A DNA stretch of 19,624 bases from Leptolinea sp. UBA1437 (GTDB lineage: Bacteria > Chloroflexota > Anaerolineae > Anaerolineales > Anaerolineaceae): contig DCTP01000001.1 of assembly GCA_002329625.1 (NCBI GenBank), positions 1 to 19,624 on the forward strand, written 5' to 3'. Positions 7,078 to 13,646 of the stretch are shown piece after piece. How positions within the stretch are numbered: the stretch's first letter is position 1; every line of letters starts with the position of its first letter. The translations under genes and the position numbers were made by a program. Under the pieces are notes generated by a model. It saw only the letters and a list, made by a program, of their open reading frames with translations. It was not told where the DNA came from and did no database searches.

Positions 7078-8514
7078 ATGCCGGAAACAGCCCCGATTTC
7101 CACAAATCATTTGAAGCAGAAAAGGTCTCAAACGAAGTCTTCCGAACAAACATCTGCACAACTAACAAGAAACCGACAAGCTGATATGACGGAAGGTAAT
7201 ATTATTCACCAGCTGCTTATTTTCTGCTGGCCGCTTCTCGTCGGGAATGTTTTCCAACAACTTTATAATACGGTCAATGCGATTCTATTGGGAAATTATA
7301 TCGGCAGTGATGCGCTTGCTGCAATCGGCGTTTTTAACCCGATTAATAACCTTTTATTGGGTTTATTCAGCGGAATTTCGACCGGAGCAACCGTATTGGT
7401 CTCACAAAGTTACGGTGCAAAAAACAGCGAAAAATTGAATCAATCCGTTCTGGTGGCAATCTGGATGACCATCTTGGGGGGTATTCTCATTTCGATCGTC
7501 GGTGAGACGGTTATGAACCCTCTTCTGAGAATGATCGGAACACCTGCGGAAGTTTTTACCTATGCTGCCGAATATTCCAGAATTATGTTTCTGGGATTGG
7601 TCACCATGTTTTTCTATAATATCCTTTCGGGAATTCTGAGAGGGATGGGCGATTCCATTATTCCGTTGCTCTTTCTGATTTTTTCCAATATCCTGAATGT
7701 CGGGTTGTTATATTTCTTTATCGTCATCCTCGGAACCGGTATCAAGGGCGCGGCTTATGGAACAGTAATATCCGAAACATCTGCCGGAATATTAACATTT
7801 ATTTATTTGCTGCGATCCCAAGAAAAATACGGCATTTCCATTAAGGGGCTTAAACCGGACTGGCAAATCGGGAAACAAATGATCAATATCGGTTTACCAG
7901 CGGGGTTGCAAACTTCTATTTTTTCCGTCGGCTTTTTGCTCCAACAAAACCTAATTAATAGTTTCGGTCCAACGGTCATCGCCGCCTATGCAGTTGTGAC
8001 ACGGATCGATCAATTCGCTATGTTACCGATGAACTCATTTGCGGTCGGAATTACCGCTTTTGTCGGGCAAAACACAGGTGCCAGAAAGATGAATCGTACG
8101 ATTGAGGGAATTAAACAGACATTAATTCTTAGCCAATCATTGACTATTGCTTTGGTTTCCATTCTTTTCTTCTTCGGCGCAAATGTCATGGCGCTTTTTA
8201 CAAATGACCTTGCGGTCGTCCAAAGCGGTAAATTGATTTTACGGACACTTTCGGCTGGCTATATCTTGGTTAATACCTATACGGTCTTAAGCGGAGCCGT
8301 TCGCGGCGTCGGAGATACCGTCGCACCGCTATTGGCAAGTTTTCTCTGTAATGTGATTATTCGCGTTTCCCTGGCTTACTTTCTTGTCAAGATGACCGGA
8401 AATTATCAGCTGATTTTTGTAAGTATTTCAATCTCCTGGACTTTAGCAAGCGCTTTTCTTTGGATTTATTATAAAAAAGGTTTTTGGCAGAAGAAAATAC
8501 GCGGGATTATTTAA
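7078..8514 (+). CDS. MATE-family multidrug/toxin efflux transporter
   Basis: A 478-residue inner-membrane antiporter of the MATE family, exporting drugs or metabolites in exchange for Na+ or H+. About twelve hydrophobic segments form two homologous halves. Family marks are visible at the head of each half: IIHQLLIFCWPLLVGNVFQQ then NAILLGNYIGSDALAAIGVFNPI, and MINIGLPAGLQTSIFSVGFL then AVGITAFVGQNTGARKM. The loop GILRGMGDSIIPLLF in the first half is matched by GAVRGVGDTVAPLLA in the second. The first 36 residues are a Lys/Ser/Thr-rich extension; family members usually begin near MTEGNIIHQ, so ATG at 7186 is an alternative start. Neither has a good Shine-Dalgarno. TATAAG at 7054-7059 may be the -10 box. 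Substrate unknown. Confidence 0.93.
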   Translation: MPETAPISTNHLKQKRSQTKSSEQTSAQLTRNRQADMTEGNIIHQLLIFCWPLLVGNVFQQLYNTVNAILLGNYIGSDALAAIGVFNPINNLLLGLFSGISTGATVLVSQSYGAKNSEKLNQSVLVAIWMTILGGILISIVGETVMNPLLRMIGTPAEVFTYAAEYSRIMFLGLVTMFFYNILSGILRGMGDSIIPLLFLIFSNILNVGLLYFFIVILGTGIKGAAYGTVISETSAGILTFIYLLRSQEKYGISIKGLKPDWQIGKQMINIGLPAGLQTSIFSVGFLLQQNLINSFGPTVIAAYAVVTRIDQFAMLPMNSFAVGITAFVGQNTGARKMNRTIEGIKQTLILSQSLTIALVSILFFFGANVMALFTNDLAVVQSGKLILRTLSAGYILVNTYTVLSGAVRGVGDTVAPLLASFLCNVIIRVSLAYFLVKMTGNYQLIFVSISISWTLASAFLWIYYKKGFWQKKIRGII

Positions 8515-8520
8515 AAAACA

Positions 8521-8570
8521 TGGCGGATCAGACATTATGGATGAGGGGGTCACCCATAAGCTGTCCGCCA
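8521..8570 (+). terminator. Imperfect hairpin after the MATE gene
   Basis: TGGCGGA (8521-8527) pairs with TCCGCCA (8564-8570), CAG with CTG, and TTATGG (8535-8540) with CCATAA (8554-8559), leaving a loop of about 13 bases. There is no T run, only CCTTTAATTAAAG, so it is a weak terminator or another structured 3' end. It begins 7 bases past the stop codon. Confidence 0.45.
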
Positions 8571-8714
8571 CCTTTAATTAAAGCGTATCGGAAAATAAAA
8601 GTCAAGTCAATTTCATGAGCGTACATGACTTCCGCATCGGTTATTCAGCGAAATCTGTCGGAATCAAATGCGCTTCGTATGATATCCGCCCGGAAACGTC
8701 GAGAACTTTGCCCA

Positions 8715-8744
8715 CTGTCTGGTAAAATAACTTCGATCAGACAG
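8715..8744 (+). promoter_or_regulatory. Extended -10 promoter of rnz within a small dyad
   Basis: TGGTAAAAT (8720-8728) is an extended -10 element about 43 bases before the TTG start at 8771. It sits inside the dyad CTGTCTG (8715-8721) / CAGACAG (8738-8744), which could be an operator or a 5' hairpin. The gap 8515-8770 otherwise contains only the hairpin at 8521-8570 and a doubtful 36-codon frame (8615-8725). Confidence 0.4.
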
Positions 8745-8770
8745 AAATTGAGGCCAAAACATAAACCAAA

Positions 8771-9703
8771 TTGTTTGAATTACTTTTCTTAGGAACTTCA
8801 GCTTCCGCACCTTCCATTAAACGGAACTTACCGTCTTTATTGGTGACTCATGACGAATTTCGTTTTTTGATCGATTGCGGAGAAGGCACTCAACGACAAA
8901 TCCTCACCGCCGGATGCGGTTTCAAAAGAATAAATAAAATTCTTTTTACTCACAGTCATCTGGATCATATTTTGGGAACAGCCGGACTCCTTTCAACGCT
9001 CCTTCGCTGGGAAAGCATGGAAGACATGGATATTTACGGCGGAGAAGATACAATCGCCCGCGTCCGTGACCTGCTTTTTTCCGTTGTTCTGCGCGGGAAT
9101 CGTGCTCCCGATTTTTTGCGATTTCATCTGCTTTCCGAAGGGATTCTCTTCGATGAAAAAGATTTCCAAGTATCCTGTTTTCCGGTAAATCATCGTGGTT
9201 CGGACTCATTCGGCTTTCGCTTTGATAAAAAATCGCGCCGGCCGTTTCTTCCCGAGAAAGCGGAAGCATTAGGAATCCCACCGGGACCTTGGCGTCGTGA
9301 TTTGGCAAATGAGGAACGCGTGGTCCTACCGGATGGACGAACGATTGATCCGGATCAGGTATTGGGTGATTTAATTCCCGGGGAAAGTTTAGTCGTCGTC
9401 GGAGATACAGGAGAAACCGATTCGTTATTGCCTTACGTTCAACATGCGGATGCGCTGGTCATCGAAGCCACCTATACGGAAGAAGAAGCGGACATGGCAT
9501 TTCAGTATTCTCATCTGACCGCCAAACACTCTGCTCGGTTTGCGAAAACAGCCGATGTGGGGACGTTATATTTAACCCATATTTCCAGACGATACCGCGA
9601 AAAAGATATTTTGGAAGAAGCGCAAGCGATCTTTCCCAATACCATTGTCGCCCGTGACTTGGCGCACTATCAAATAAAAAAGCAAGCCCAAACCGTAAAG
9701 TAA
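8771..9703 (+). CDS. rnz: Ribonuclease Z (tRNA 3' processing endonuclease)
   Basis: A 310-residue metallo-beta-lactamase-fold nuclease that cuts the 3' trailer from tRNA precursors in the cytosol. The start of the protein, FELLFLGTSASAPS, is the usual RNase Z beginning and fixes the TTG at 8771 as the start; no ATG or clear Shine-Dalgarno is present. The zinc motif HSHLDH is at 61-66. NHRG, VVVGDTGETDSL (zinc-bridging Asp) and SHLTAKHSARFAK followed by LYLTHISRRY supply the remaining metal ligands and the exosite-adjacent end. Length matches the short bacterial form. It lies alone between a weak promoter at 8715-8744 and a bidirectional terminator. Confidence 0.94.
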   Translation: MFELLFLGTSASAPSIKRNLPSLLVTHDEFRFLIDCGEGTQRQILTAGCGFKRINKILFTHSHLDHILGTAGLLSTLLRWESMEDMDIYGGEDTIARVRDLLFSVVLRGNRAPDFLRFHLLSEGILFDEKDFQVSCFPVNHRGSDSFGFRFDKKSRRPFLPEKAEALGIPPGPWRRDLANEERVVLPDGRTIDPDQVLGDLIPGESLVVVGDTGETDSLLPYVQHADALVIEATYTEEEADMAFQYSHLTAKHSARFAKTADVGTLYLTHISRRYREKDILEEAQAIFPNTIVARDLAHYQIKKQAQTVK

Positions 9704-9747
9704 TTTTTACGCCTCGGCACAAAATAACATCTGAGAGTCTGTTCGTT

Positions 9748-9781
9748 AAAAAAAGAATCCCCGCTTTTTCGGGGATTCTTT
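9748..9781. terminator. Bidirectional intrinsic terminator between rnz and the first PF04392 gene
   Basis: AAAGAATCCCCG (9752-9763) pairs perfectly with CGGGGATTCTTT (9770-9781) around a 6-base loop. On the minus strand it ends in TTTTTTT, so it is a strong terminator for the gene ending at 9796. On the plus strand the T run is short, but it can also serve rnz. Confidence 0.92.
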
Positions 9782-9795
9782 CTGAAGAGATATTC

Positions 9796-10773
9796 TCATT
9801 CGCCTATGACTTTGGTGGCTTTTTTGAGAACGCTTTCCGGAAATTCGAAACCGATTGCTTTGGCTGTGGCTTGATTCAGCACAATATCAACATCTTTCAA
9901 TGACTCAACGGGCATCTCTGCGGGAACCGCTTCCCCTTTCAAAATCTTTACAGCCATCTTACCCGTTTGTTGTCCCAGTTTATAGTAATCGATTCCGACG
10001 GTCATTAATGCGCCCCCTTCAACCATCCCGGGTTCGCTTCCCAAAATAGGCAGCTTTTTCTCTTCAGCCACTTTTACAAGATTCGGCATCGCCGAGGCAA
10101 TCGTATTATCCGTCGGCGCATAAAATCCGTCCACCTTTTCTGCGAGAGAGTTGGCAACCTGTTCAATGTCATTCACCGAAGTGATTGTTCCAAACTTTAC
10201 TTCCCAACCCATTTCTTTGGCAATTTCTTCAGCCTGTTTGGCTTGGACTTCGGAATTGACTTCCGAAGAATTATAAATAATTCCGATTGTCTTCAAATCA
10301 GGGAATAACTCCTTCATCAGGGCAAATTGTTTGTCAATCGGCCCCGCATCGGTCGTTCCCGTCACATTCAACCCCGGTTTTTCGTTCGATTCGACCAATC
10401 GAGCTGCCACCGGATCGGTTACCGCTGTAAAAAGAATCGGAATCGTTGTTGTCGCGGAAGCCACCGCCTGAGCAGCCGGTGTAGCGATAGCCAGGATCAA
10501 ATCCACGTTGTTTTTAACAAAACGTTCACTGATTGTCATCAGGTTCGATTGATCCGCCTGTGCATTCTGATAGTCAATTTCGATATTCACTCCGTCTTCA
10601 AAGCCGGCTTCTTTGAGGGCATCCACAAATCCTTGGTAAGCCGCATCCAAAGCCGCATGTTCGACTAACTGCAATACACCGATCTTAATCGGAGCATCTT
10701 CAGCCGAAACAATCCCCAACGGCAAAGCCGTAATTACAAGAACAAACAAAATGAGAGCCGATATTTTTTTCAT
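9796..10773 (-). CDS. PF04392-type ABC substrate-binding protein, predicted tyrosine/aromatic amino acid
   Basis: A 325-residue exported solute-binding protein of the TrpX-like ABC_sub_bind family. Residues 1-24 are a Sec signal (MKKISALILFVLVI, cleavage after VSA; no lipobox). The mature protein has the two-lobed pattern: IGVLQLVEHAALDAAYQGFV, VDLILAIATPAAQAVASAT, IPILFTAVTDPVAARLVES, LNVTGTTDAGPIDKQ, GIIYNSSEVNS, DGFYAPTDNTIASAMPNL and VGIDYYKLGQQTG. Some family members have been seen with Trp or Phe bound. Here the leader peptide upstream, rich in Tyr codons, suggests tyrosine as ligand; that is inference. It is a close paralog of the gene at 11054, differing clearly at 241-257 (SEPGMVEGG against GAPEMVEAGG), next to the expected cleft. 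Shine-Dalgarno AGGAGA is 6 bases upstream. No permease or ATPase gene adjoins it. Confidence 0.9.
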   Translation of the reverse strand: MKKISALILFVLVITALPLGIVSAEDAPIKIGVLQLVEHAALDAAYQGFVDALKEAGFEDGVNIEIDYQNAQADQSNLMTISERFVKNNVDLILAIATPAAQAVASATTTIPILFTAVTDPVAARLVESNEKPGLNVTGTTDAGPIDKQFALMKELFPDLKTIGIIYNSSEVNSEVQAKQAEEIAKEMGWEVKFGTITSVNDIEQVANSLAEKVDGFYAPTDNTIASAMPNLVKVAEEKKLPILGSEPGMVEGGALMTVGIDYYKLGQQTGKMAVKILKGEAVPAEMPVESLKDVDIVLNQATAKAIGFEFPESVLKKATKVIGE

Positions 10774-10796
10774 GATCTTTCTCCTGGTTATAGAAT

Positions 10797-10829
10797 AAAA
10801 AAAGACCTCCCGGTGTGCAGGAGGTCTTT
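10797..10829 (-). terminator. Attenuator terminator in the leader of the first PF04392 gene
   Basis: AAAGACCTCC and GGAGGTCTTT (plus strand 10801-10810 and 10820-10829) form a perfect 10-bp stem with a 9-base loop, followed on the minus strand by TTTTTTTATT. It lies after the leader peptide stop (10845) and before the Shine-Dalgarno, so it can stop transcription before the gene starts. Its loop contains CACACCG, complementary to CGGTGTG in the leader ORF (10870-10864). Confidence 0.92.
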
Positions 10830-10844
10830 TGCTTACGATTCTAT

Positions 10845-10931
10845 TTATGCAAAAACTTCACGCCACACCGAATGGGGTGATTTTCCGTAATAATAACCGT
10901 AAAAATAATAGGAACGATTCGTTTTTTGCAT
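10845..10931 (-). CDS. Tyrosine-rich attenuator leader peptide (28 residues)
   Basis: This short ORF reads ATG at 10931 to TAA at 10845. It begins MQKTNRS, continues YYFYGYYYG (six Tyr and one Phe in eight consecutive codons) and ends with KSPHSVWREVFA. It precedes a terminator hairpin that lies ahead of the PF04392 gene, the standard arrangement for ribosome-mediated attenuation: stalling at the Tyr codons when charged tRNA-Tyr is scarce should free codons 21-23 to pair with the terminator loop and allow read-through. There is no Shine-Dalgarno; the -10 box ends 6 bases before the ATG, so the mRNA is probably leaderless. The last residues match those of the second leader (REFFA), which argues against chance. 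Confidence 0.88.
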   Translation of the reverse strand: MQKTNRSYYFYGYYYGKSPHSVWREVFA

Positions 10932-10937
10932 GGCTTT

Positions 10938-10967
10938 TTTATAGCACACTTTTCAATTTTTATGCAA
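10938..10967 (-). promoter_or_regulatory. Promoter of the tyrosine leader and first PF04392 gene
   Basis: TTGCAT (10967-10962), 18-base spacer, then TATAAA (10943-10938) preceded by TGC, an extended -10. The expected transcription start falls on or beside the A of the leader ATG at 10931. Confidence 0.7.
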
Positions 10968-10979
10968 GATGATTTTTTC

Positions 10980-10998
10980 AAATTGATGACATCAATTT
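10980..10998. repeat. Perfect 9-bp palindrome upstream of the tyrosine-leader promoter
   Basis: AAATTGATG and CATCAATTT flank a single central base (10989). It lies 12 bases upstream of the -35 box at 10962-10967 and could be an activator or repressor site, or part of the 3' end of the preceding gene. No protein can be assigned. Confidence 0.6.
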
Positions 10999-11040
10999 TT
11001 TGAGATGATGAATACCGAATTTGGTAATCATCATCTCAAA
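10999..11040 (-). terminator. Long hairpin downstream of the second PF04392 gene
   Basis: TTTGAGATGATGA (10999-11011) pairs with TCATCATCTCAAA (11028-11040), then TACC with GGTA after one mismatch; loop GAATTT. It starts 13 bases past the stop at 11054, so it is the likely 3' end of that transcript, but it lacks a T run on either strand and may act as an RNA-stabilising stem. The gap 10774-11053 is otherwise the leader of the first gene. Confidence 0.6.
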
Positions 11041-11053
11041 TCATCCTACATTA

Positions 11054-12034
11054 TTATTCTCCGATGATCTTGGTAGCCTTATCCAATACGCTTTGCGGGA
11101 AGCTGTATCCGATCGCTTTGGCATAATCTTTATTCAAGACAACGTCAACATCCTTGAGAGACTCAACCGGCATGACAGCCGGTTTGGCTTCGCCTTTTAG
11201 GATTCGGACAGCCATCTTTCCGGTTTGCGCACCCAATTTGTAATAATCGATCCCGACGGTGGCCAAACCGCCCGCTTCGACCATCTCCGGAGCGCCCGCA
11301 ATGATCGGCAAACCGTGTTCTTCCGCAACTTTCGCCAGATTCGGCATGGCAGAAGCGATTGTATTATCTGTCGGTGCATAGAAAGCTTCTACCTTACCCG
11401 CGAGAGAGGTTGCCACCTGTTCGATATCATTCACTGAAGTGATCGTACCGAGTTTGACTTCCCAGCCGAGATTTTTCGCAATTTCTTCCGCTTGTTTTGC
11501 CTGTACTTCCGAATTCACCTCGGAGGAATTATAGATGATCCCCAAAGTTTTCAAATCGGGATAAAGTTCCTTCAACAACTCAAGTTGTTTATCGATCGGG
11601 CCGGCATCGGTTGTGCCGGTGACGTTCAGCCCGGGCGCTTCATTGCTTTCTACTAACCGAGCCGCAACCGGATCCGTGACAGCGGTGAACAGAATCGGAA
11701 TGTCCGTAGTCGCGGAAGCGACAGACTGCGCGGCGGGGGTGGCAATGGCTAAAATCAAATCCACCTGATTTTTCACAAACCGTTCGCTGATCGTCATCAG
11801 ATTGGCTTGATCCCCCTGAGCATTTTGATAATCGATTTTGATGTTGACCCCATCCTCATAGCCGGCTTCCTTGAGAGCATCGACAAATCCCTGGTAAGCC
11901 GCATCAAGTGATGCATGTTCAACCAATTGCAACACACCGATTTCGATTATGTCATCTTCAGCCGTTACGGGATGAACGATCAAAACAGACATAATCATAA
12001 TGAATAAAAGAACCGACACAGATATTTTTTTCAT
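11054..12034 (-). CDS. PF04392-type ABC substrate-binding protein, predicted phenylalanine
   Basis: A 326-residue paralog of the gene at 9796, alike along its whole length, with the same signal peptide start (MKKISVSVLLFIMIM, cleavage after VTA), IGVLQLVEHASLDAAYQGFV, LAIATPAAQSVASAT, LNVTGTTDAGPIDKQ and VGIDYYKLGAQTG blocks. It belongs to the family that includes tryptophan- and phenylalanine-binding proteins. Its leader peptide carries seven consecutive Phe codons, so phenylalanine is the predicted ligand (inference). Residues near 241-257 (LPIIAGAPEMVEAGG) differ from the first copy and may set specificity. Shine-Dalgarno AGGAG lies 7 bases upstream of the ATG at 12034. No membrane or ATPase subunit is encoded nearby, so both paralogs may share one transporter core elsewhere. 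Confidence 0.9.
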   Translation of the reverse strand: MKKISVSVLLFIMIMSVLIVHPVTAEDDIIEIGVLQLVEHASLDAAYQGFVDALKEAGYEDGVNIKIDYQNAQGDQANLMTISERFVKNQVDLILAIATPAAQSVASATTDIPILFTAVTDPVAARLVESNEAPGLNVTGTTDAGPIDKQLELLKELYPDLKTLGIIYNSSEVNSEVQAKQAEEIAKNLGWEVKLGTITSVNDIEQVATSLAGKVEAFYAPTDNTIASAMPNLAKVAEEHGLPIIAGAPEMVEAGGLATVGIDYYKLGAQTGKMAVRILKGEAKPAVMPVESLKDVDVVLNKDYAKAIGYSFPQSVLDKATKIIGE

Positions 12035-12054
12035 TGTATGACTCCTGAATCATA

Positions 12055-12091
12055 AAATAAAAAGACCTCCTGTTGTGCAGGAGGTCTTTTT
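12055..12091 (-). terminator. Attenuator terminator in the leader of the second PF04392 gene
   Basis: The stem AAAGACCTCC / GGAGGTCTTT (12061-12070 and 12080-12089, extendable by two A-T pairs) is identical to that of the first unit, with loop bases TGCACAACA on the minus strand and a T-rich tail (TTTTTATTTTA). It lies between the leader stop (12106) and the Shine-Dalgarno. CTGCACAAC here is exactly complementary to GTTGTGCAG in the leader ORF (12132-12124). Confidence 0.92.
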
Positions 12092-12105
12092 GCTACCGAA
12101 TTGAT

Positions 12106-12186
12106 TTATGCAAAAAATTCACGCTGCACAACTTTGTGAGGTGTGGCAAAAAAGAAAAAGAAGAAAAACGAGTGAATATTTTGCAT
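12106..12186 (-). CDS. Phenylalanine-rich attenuator leader peptide (26 residues)
   Basis: A short ORF from ATG at 12186 to TAA at 12106. It begins MQNIHS, then has seven consecutive Phe codons using both TTT and TTC, then ATPHKVVQREFFA with two more Phe. The mixed use of both Phe codons shows selection for the amino acid and not just a T run. It sits before an intrinsic terminator and the PF04392 gene, as in classical pheA-type attenuation. Codons 19-21 (GTTGTGCAG) are complementary to the terminator loop and lie about 15 bases beyond the Phe run, so a ribosome stalled there would leave them free. No Shine-Dalgarno; the -10 box ends 6 bases before the ATG, so leaderless translation is likely. 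Confidence 0.92.
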   Translation of the reverse strand: MQNIHSFFFFFFFATPHKVVQREFFA

Positions 12187-12192
12187 ACCCAT

Positions 12193-12222
12193 TTTATAAC
12201 ATGATTCCTTTTTCGTTTTCCA
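12193..12222 (-). promoter_or_regulatory. Promoter of the phenylalanine leader and second PF04392 gene
   Basis: TGTTATAAA is an extended -10 element (TATAAA at 12198-12193), with TGGAAA (12222-12217) 18 bases upstream as a weak -35. The 6-base distance to the leader ATG and the spacer length are the same as in the first unit. No terminator for the upstream gene ending at 12274 is visible in the remaining gap. Confidence 0.65.
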
Positions 12223-12273
12223 TCCCTGTTTTGAAAATCATGACACCCTTAATGATATGACCGTAGCAATCGC

Positions 12274-12948
12274 TTATTTCTTATCGACTGATTGGGAACT
12301 GAACAGATTGCGTAATTGATTCAAACCTTCCCGATCGGTCAAAGCAATTACTTCATCCTTCTCCATAAAAATCGTATCCCCGTGAGGGGGAATCACATTT
12401 CCGTTTCGAATAATGGCAGCGATCACGCTTTCCAAATTCAAGTCCATTATTTTCTTTCCGATCACCGACGAGTCAGCTGGAATAACTTCCTTGACCAATG
12501 AAAAATCGCCTTTTCCGAGTTGAAGCAGTACCATCATATGACCGGCCGAAATTTCCTCCTCTATCATCATGGAGAAAATGGTCGCCTGATCCAAGGCATA
12601 ATCGACATGAAAATTTTCGTCGAACAACCAGGCATGTTTGGAATTATTTACTCGCGCAATGGTCCGAGGAACGTTATAACGTTCCTTCGCTATGTAGCAA
12701 AGCAACAAATTGACTTTATCATCATCCGTACTGGCCACCAAAACATTCGCATCCTTGATTCCGGCATGTTCAAGCGTATCCGGATCTAAAATCTCCCCTT
12801 CAAAAATGACATCGGTGGGCAATTCTTTATGAACATATTGCAAGACTTCTGGCCGTGATTCGATTACAGATACGTTGTGATTTTGTTTTAATAGCACTTT
12901 CGCCAATTGAGACGAGGTTCTACCGGCTGAAGCGATTAATATATTCAT
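12274..12948 (-). CDS. RCK/TrkA-type potassium transport regulator with degenerate nucleotide loop
   Basis: A 224-residue cytosolic RCK protein, likely a regulatory subunit of the KimA-type importer. Residues 1-135 are the Rossmann TrkA_N domain, but the usual GxGxxG loop reads SAGRTS, so NAD(H)/ATP binding may be weak or absent; the strand-end acid is kept (SVIESRP). The Asp-rich DANVLVASTDDDKVN segment is present. Residues 140-215 are a TrkA_C domain (FSLVKEVIPADSSVIGKKIMDL, then VIPPHGDTIFMEKDEVIALT), the kind that can bind small ligands such as c-di-AMP in some homologs. Its ATG overlaps the end of the preceding gene by 4 bases, so the two RCK proteins are made together and may form a hetero-oligomer. 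Last gene of the kimA operon. Confidence 0.88.
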   Translation of the reverse strand: MNILIASAGRTSSQLAKVLLKQNHNVSVIESRPEVLQYVHKELPTDVIFEGEILDPDTLEHAGIKDANVLVASTDDDKVNLLLCYIAKERYNVPRTIARVNNSKHAWLFDENFHVDYALDQATIFSMMIEEEISAGHMMVLLQLGKGDFSLVKEVIPADSSVIGKKIMDLNLESVIAAIIRNGNVIPPHGDTIFMEKDEVIALTDREGLNQLRNLFSSQSVDKK

Positions 12949-13616
12949 TCGGATTTCTCCTTTTGAGCCGCTTGATCAAGATATTCATAGAAATTACGCA
13001 ATCCTTCCATGGTGGAGCTCATGTGAAGAATATCACCTGGTTTCACTTCGGTCTTATCCAAAAATTTCGACGTAATATGATCATGTGTGATCGCAAAAAT
13101 GATGCTTCCGGGAACTTTTTGCAGCTCGATCGCTGAATATGGTTTTCCGATATCGGGCAAAACAACATTAAAAATTTCGATCGGCGTAGTTTCAATCGAA
13201 TCATCGGATGGTTTGGATTTTTTCATCAGAATTTCTTCGATCTTAAGAGTTCCCCACGATACCATGGAAATGGTATTATTTCCCGTCATATCATAGTAGA
13301 AACGAAACTCGGGATCGGTATTCAGGGAGATGACATTATCGATATTAAAATGATTTTTAAACATGTGAGCCAAGACCAAATTCGTTGTATCGTCCTGCGA
13401 AGTCAGAATCACGGCATCGGCATCTTTTATTTTTGCCCGTTCCAAGACCTCGAGATCCATGGCATCGCCATTAATCCGCCGTCCGTGAAAGGAATCCGGC
13501 AAATCCGCAAAACTTTGATAATCCTTATCTACGACCACAACTTCATAACCCGCATGCTCAAGTTCCGATGCAATGCTTGTCCCAAATTTTCCGCAACCGA
13601 TCACAATGACATTCAT
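12945..13616 (-). CDS. RCK/TrkA-type potassium transport regulator
   Basis: A 223-residue cytosolic regulator of cation transport. The Rossmann TrkA_N domain (1-135) has an intact nucleotide loop GCGKFG and the acidic strand end VVVDKD, followed by GDAMDLEVLERAKIKDADAVILTSQDDTTN. A TrkA_C domain fills about 145-210 (NVVLPDIGKPYSAIELQKVPGSII, then VKPGDILHMSS). It lies 30 bases after the kimA stop and overlaps the next RCK gene by 4 bases. Its intact loop contrasts with the degenerate loop of the partner, a pattern that suggests one sensing and one structural subunit. Which ligand gates it is unknown. Confidence 0.9.
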   Translation of the reverse strand: MNVIVIGCGKFGTSIASELEHAGYEVVVVDKDYQSFADLPDSFHGRRINGDAMDLEVLERAKIKDADAVILTSQDDTTNLVLAHMFKNHFNIDNVISLNTDPEFRFYYDMTGNNTISMVSWGTLKIEEILMKKSKPSDDSIETTPIEIFNVVLPDIGKPYSAIELQKVPGSIIFAITHDHITSKFLDKTEVKPGDILHMSSTMEGLRNFYEYLDQAAQKEKSE

Positions 13617-13646
13617 GAAAAAATCTCTCTTCTCCGAAGAAATAAT

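Noticed and set aside
8615..8725. 36-codon ORF beginning MSVHDFRIGYSAK before rnz
   Set aside because: No Shine-Dalgarno, no recognised family, and it ends within the rnz promoter; chance cannot be excluded.
10327..10668. Long plus-strand frames opposite the PF04392, RCK, KimA and pseudo-PP2C genes
   Set aside because: They are antisense shadows of well-supported genes and show no family motifs.
10774..10967. T-box riboswitch as explanation of the aromatic leaders
   Set aside because: No T-box sequence or long stem I is present; the leaders are too short, and the aromatic codon runs fit ribosome stalling instead.
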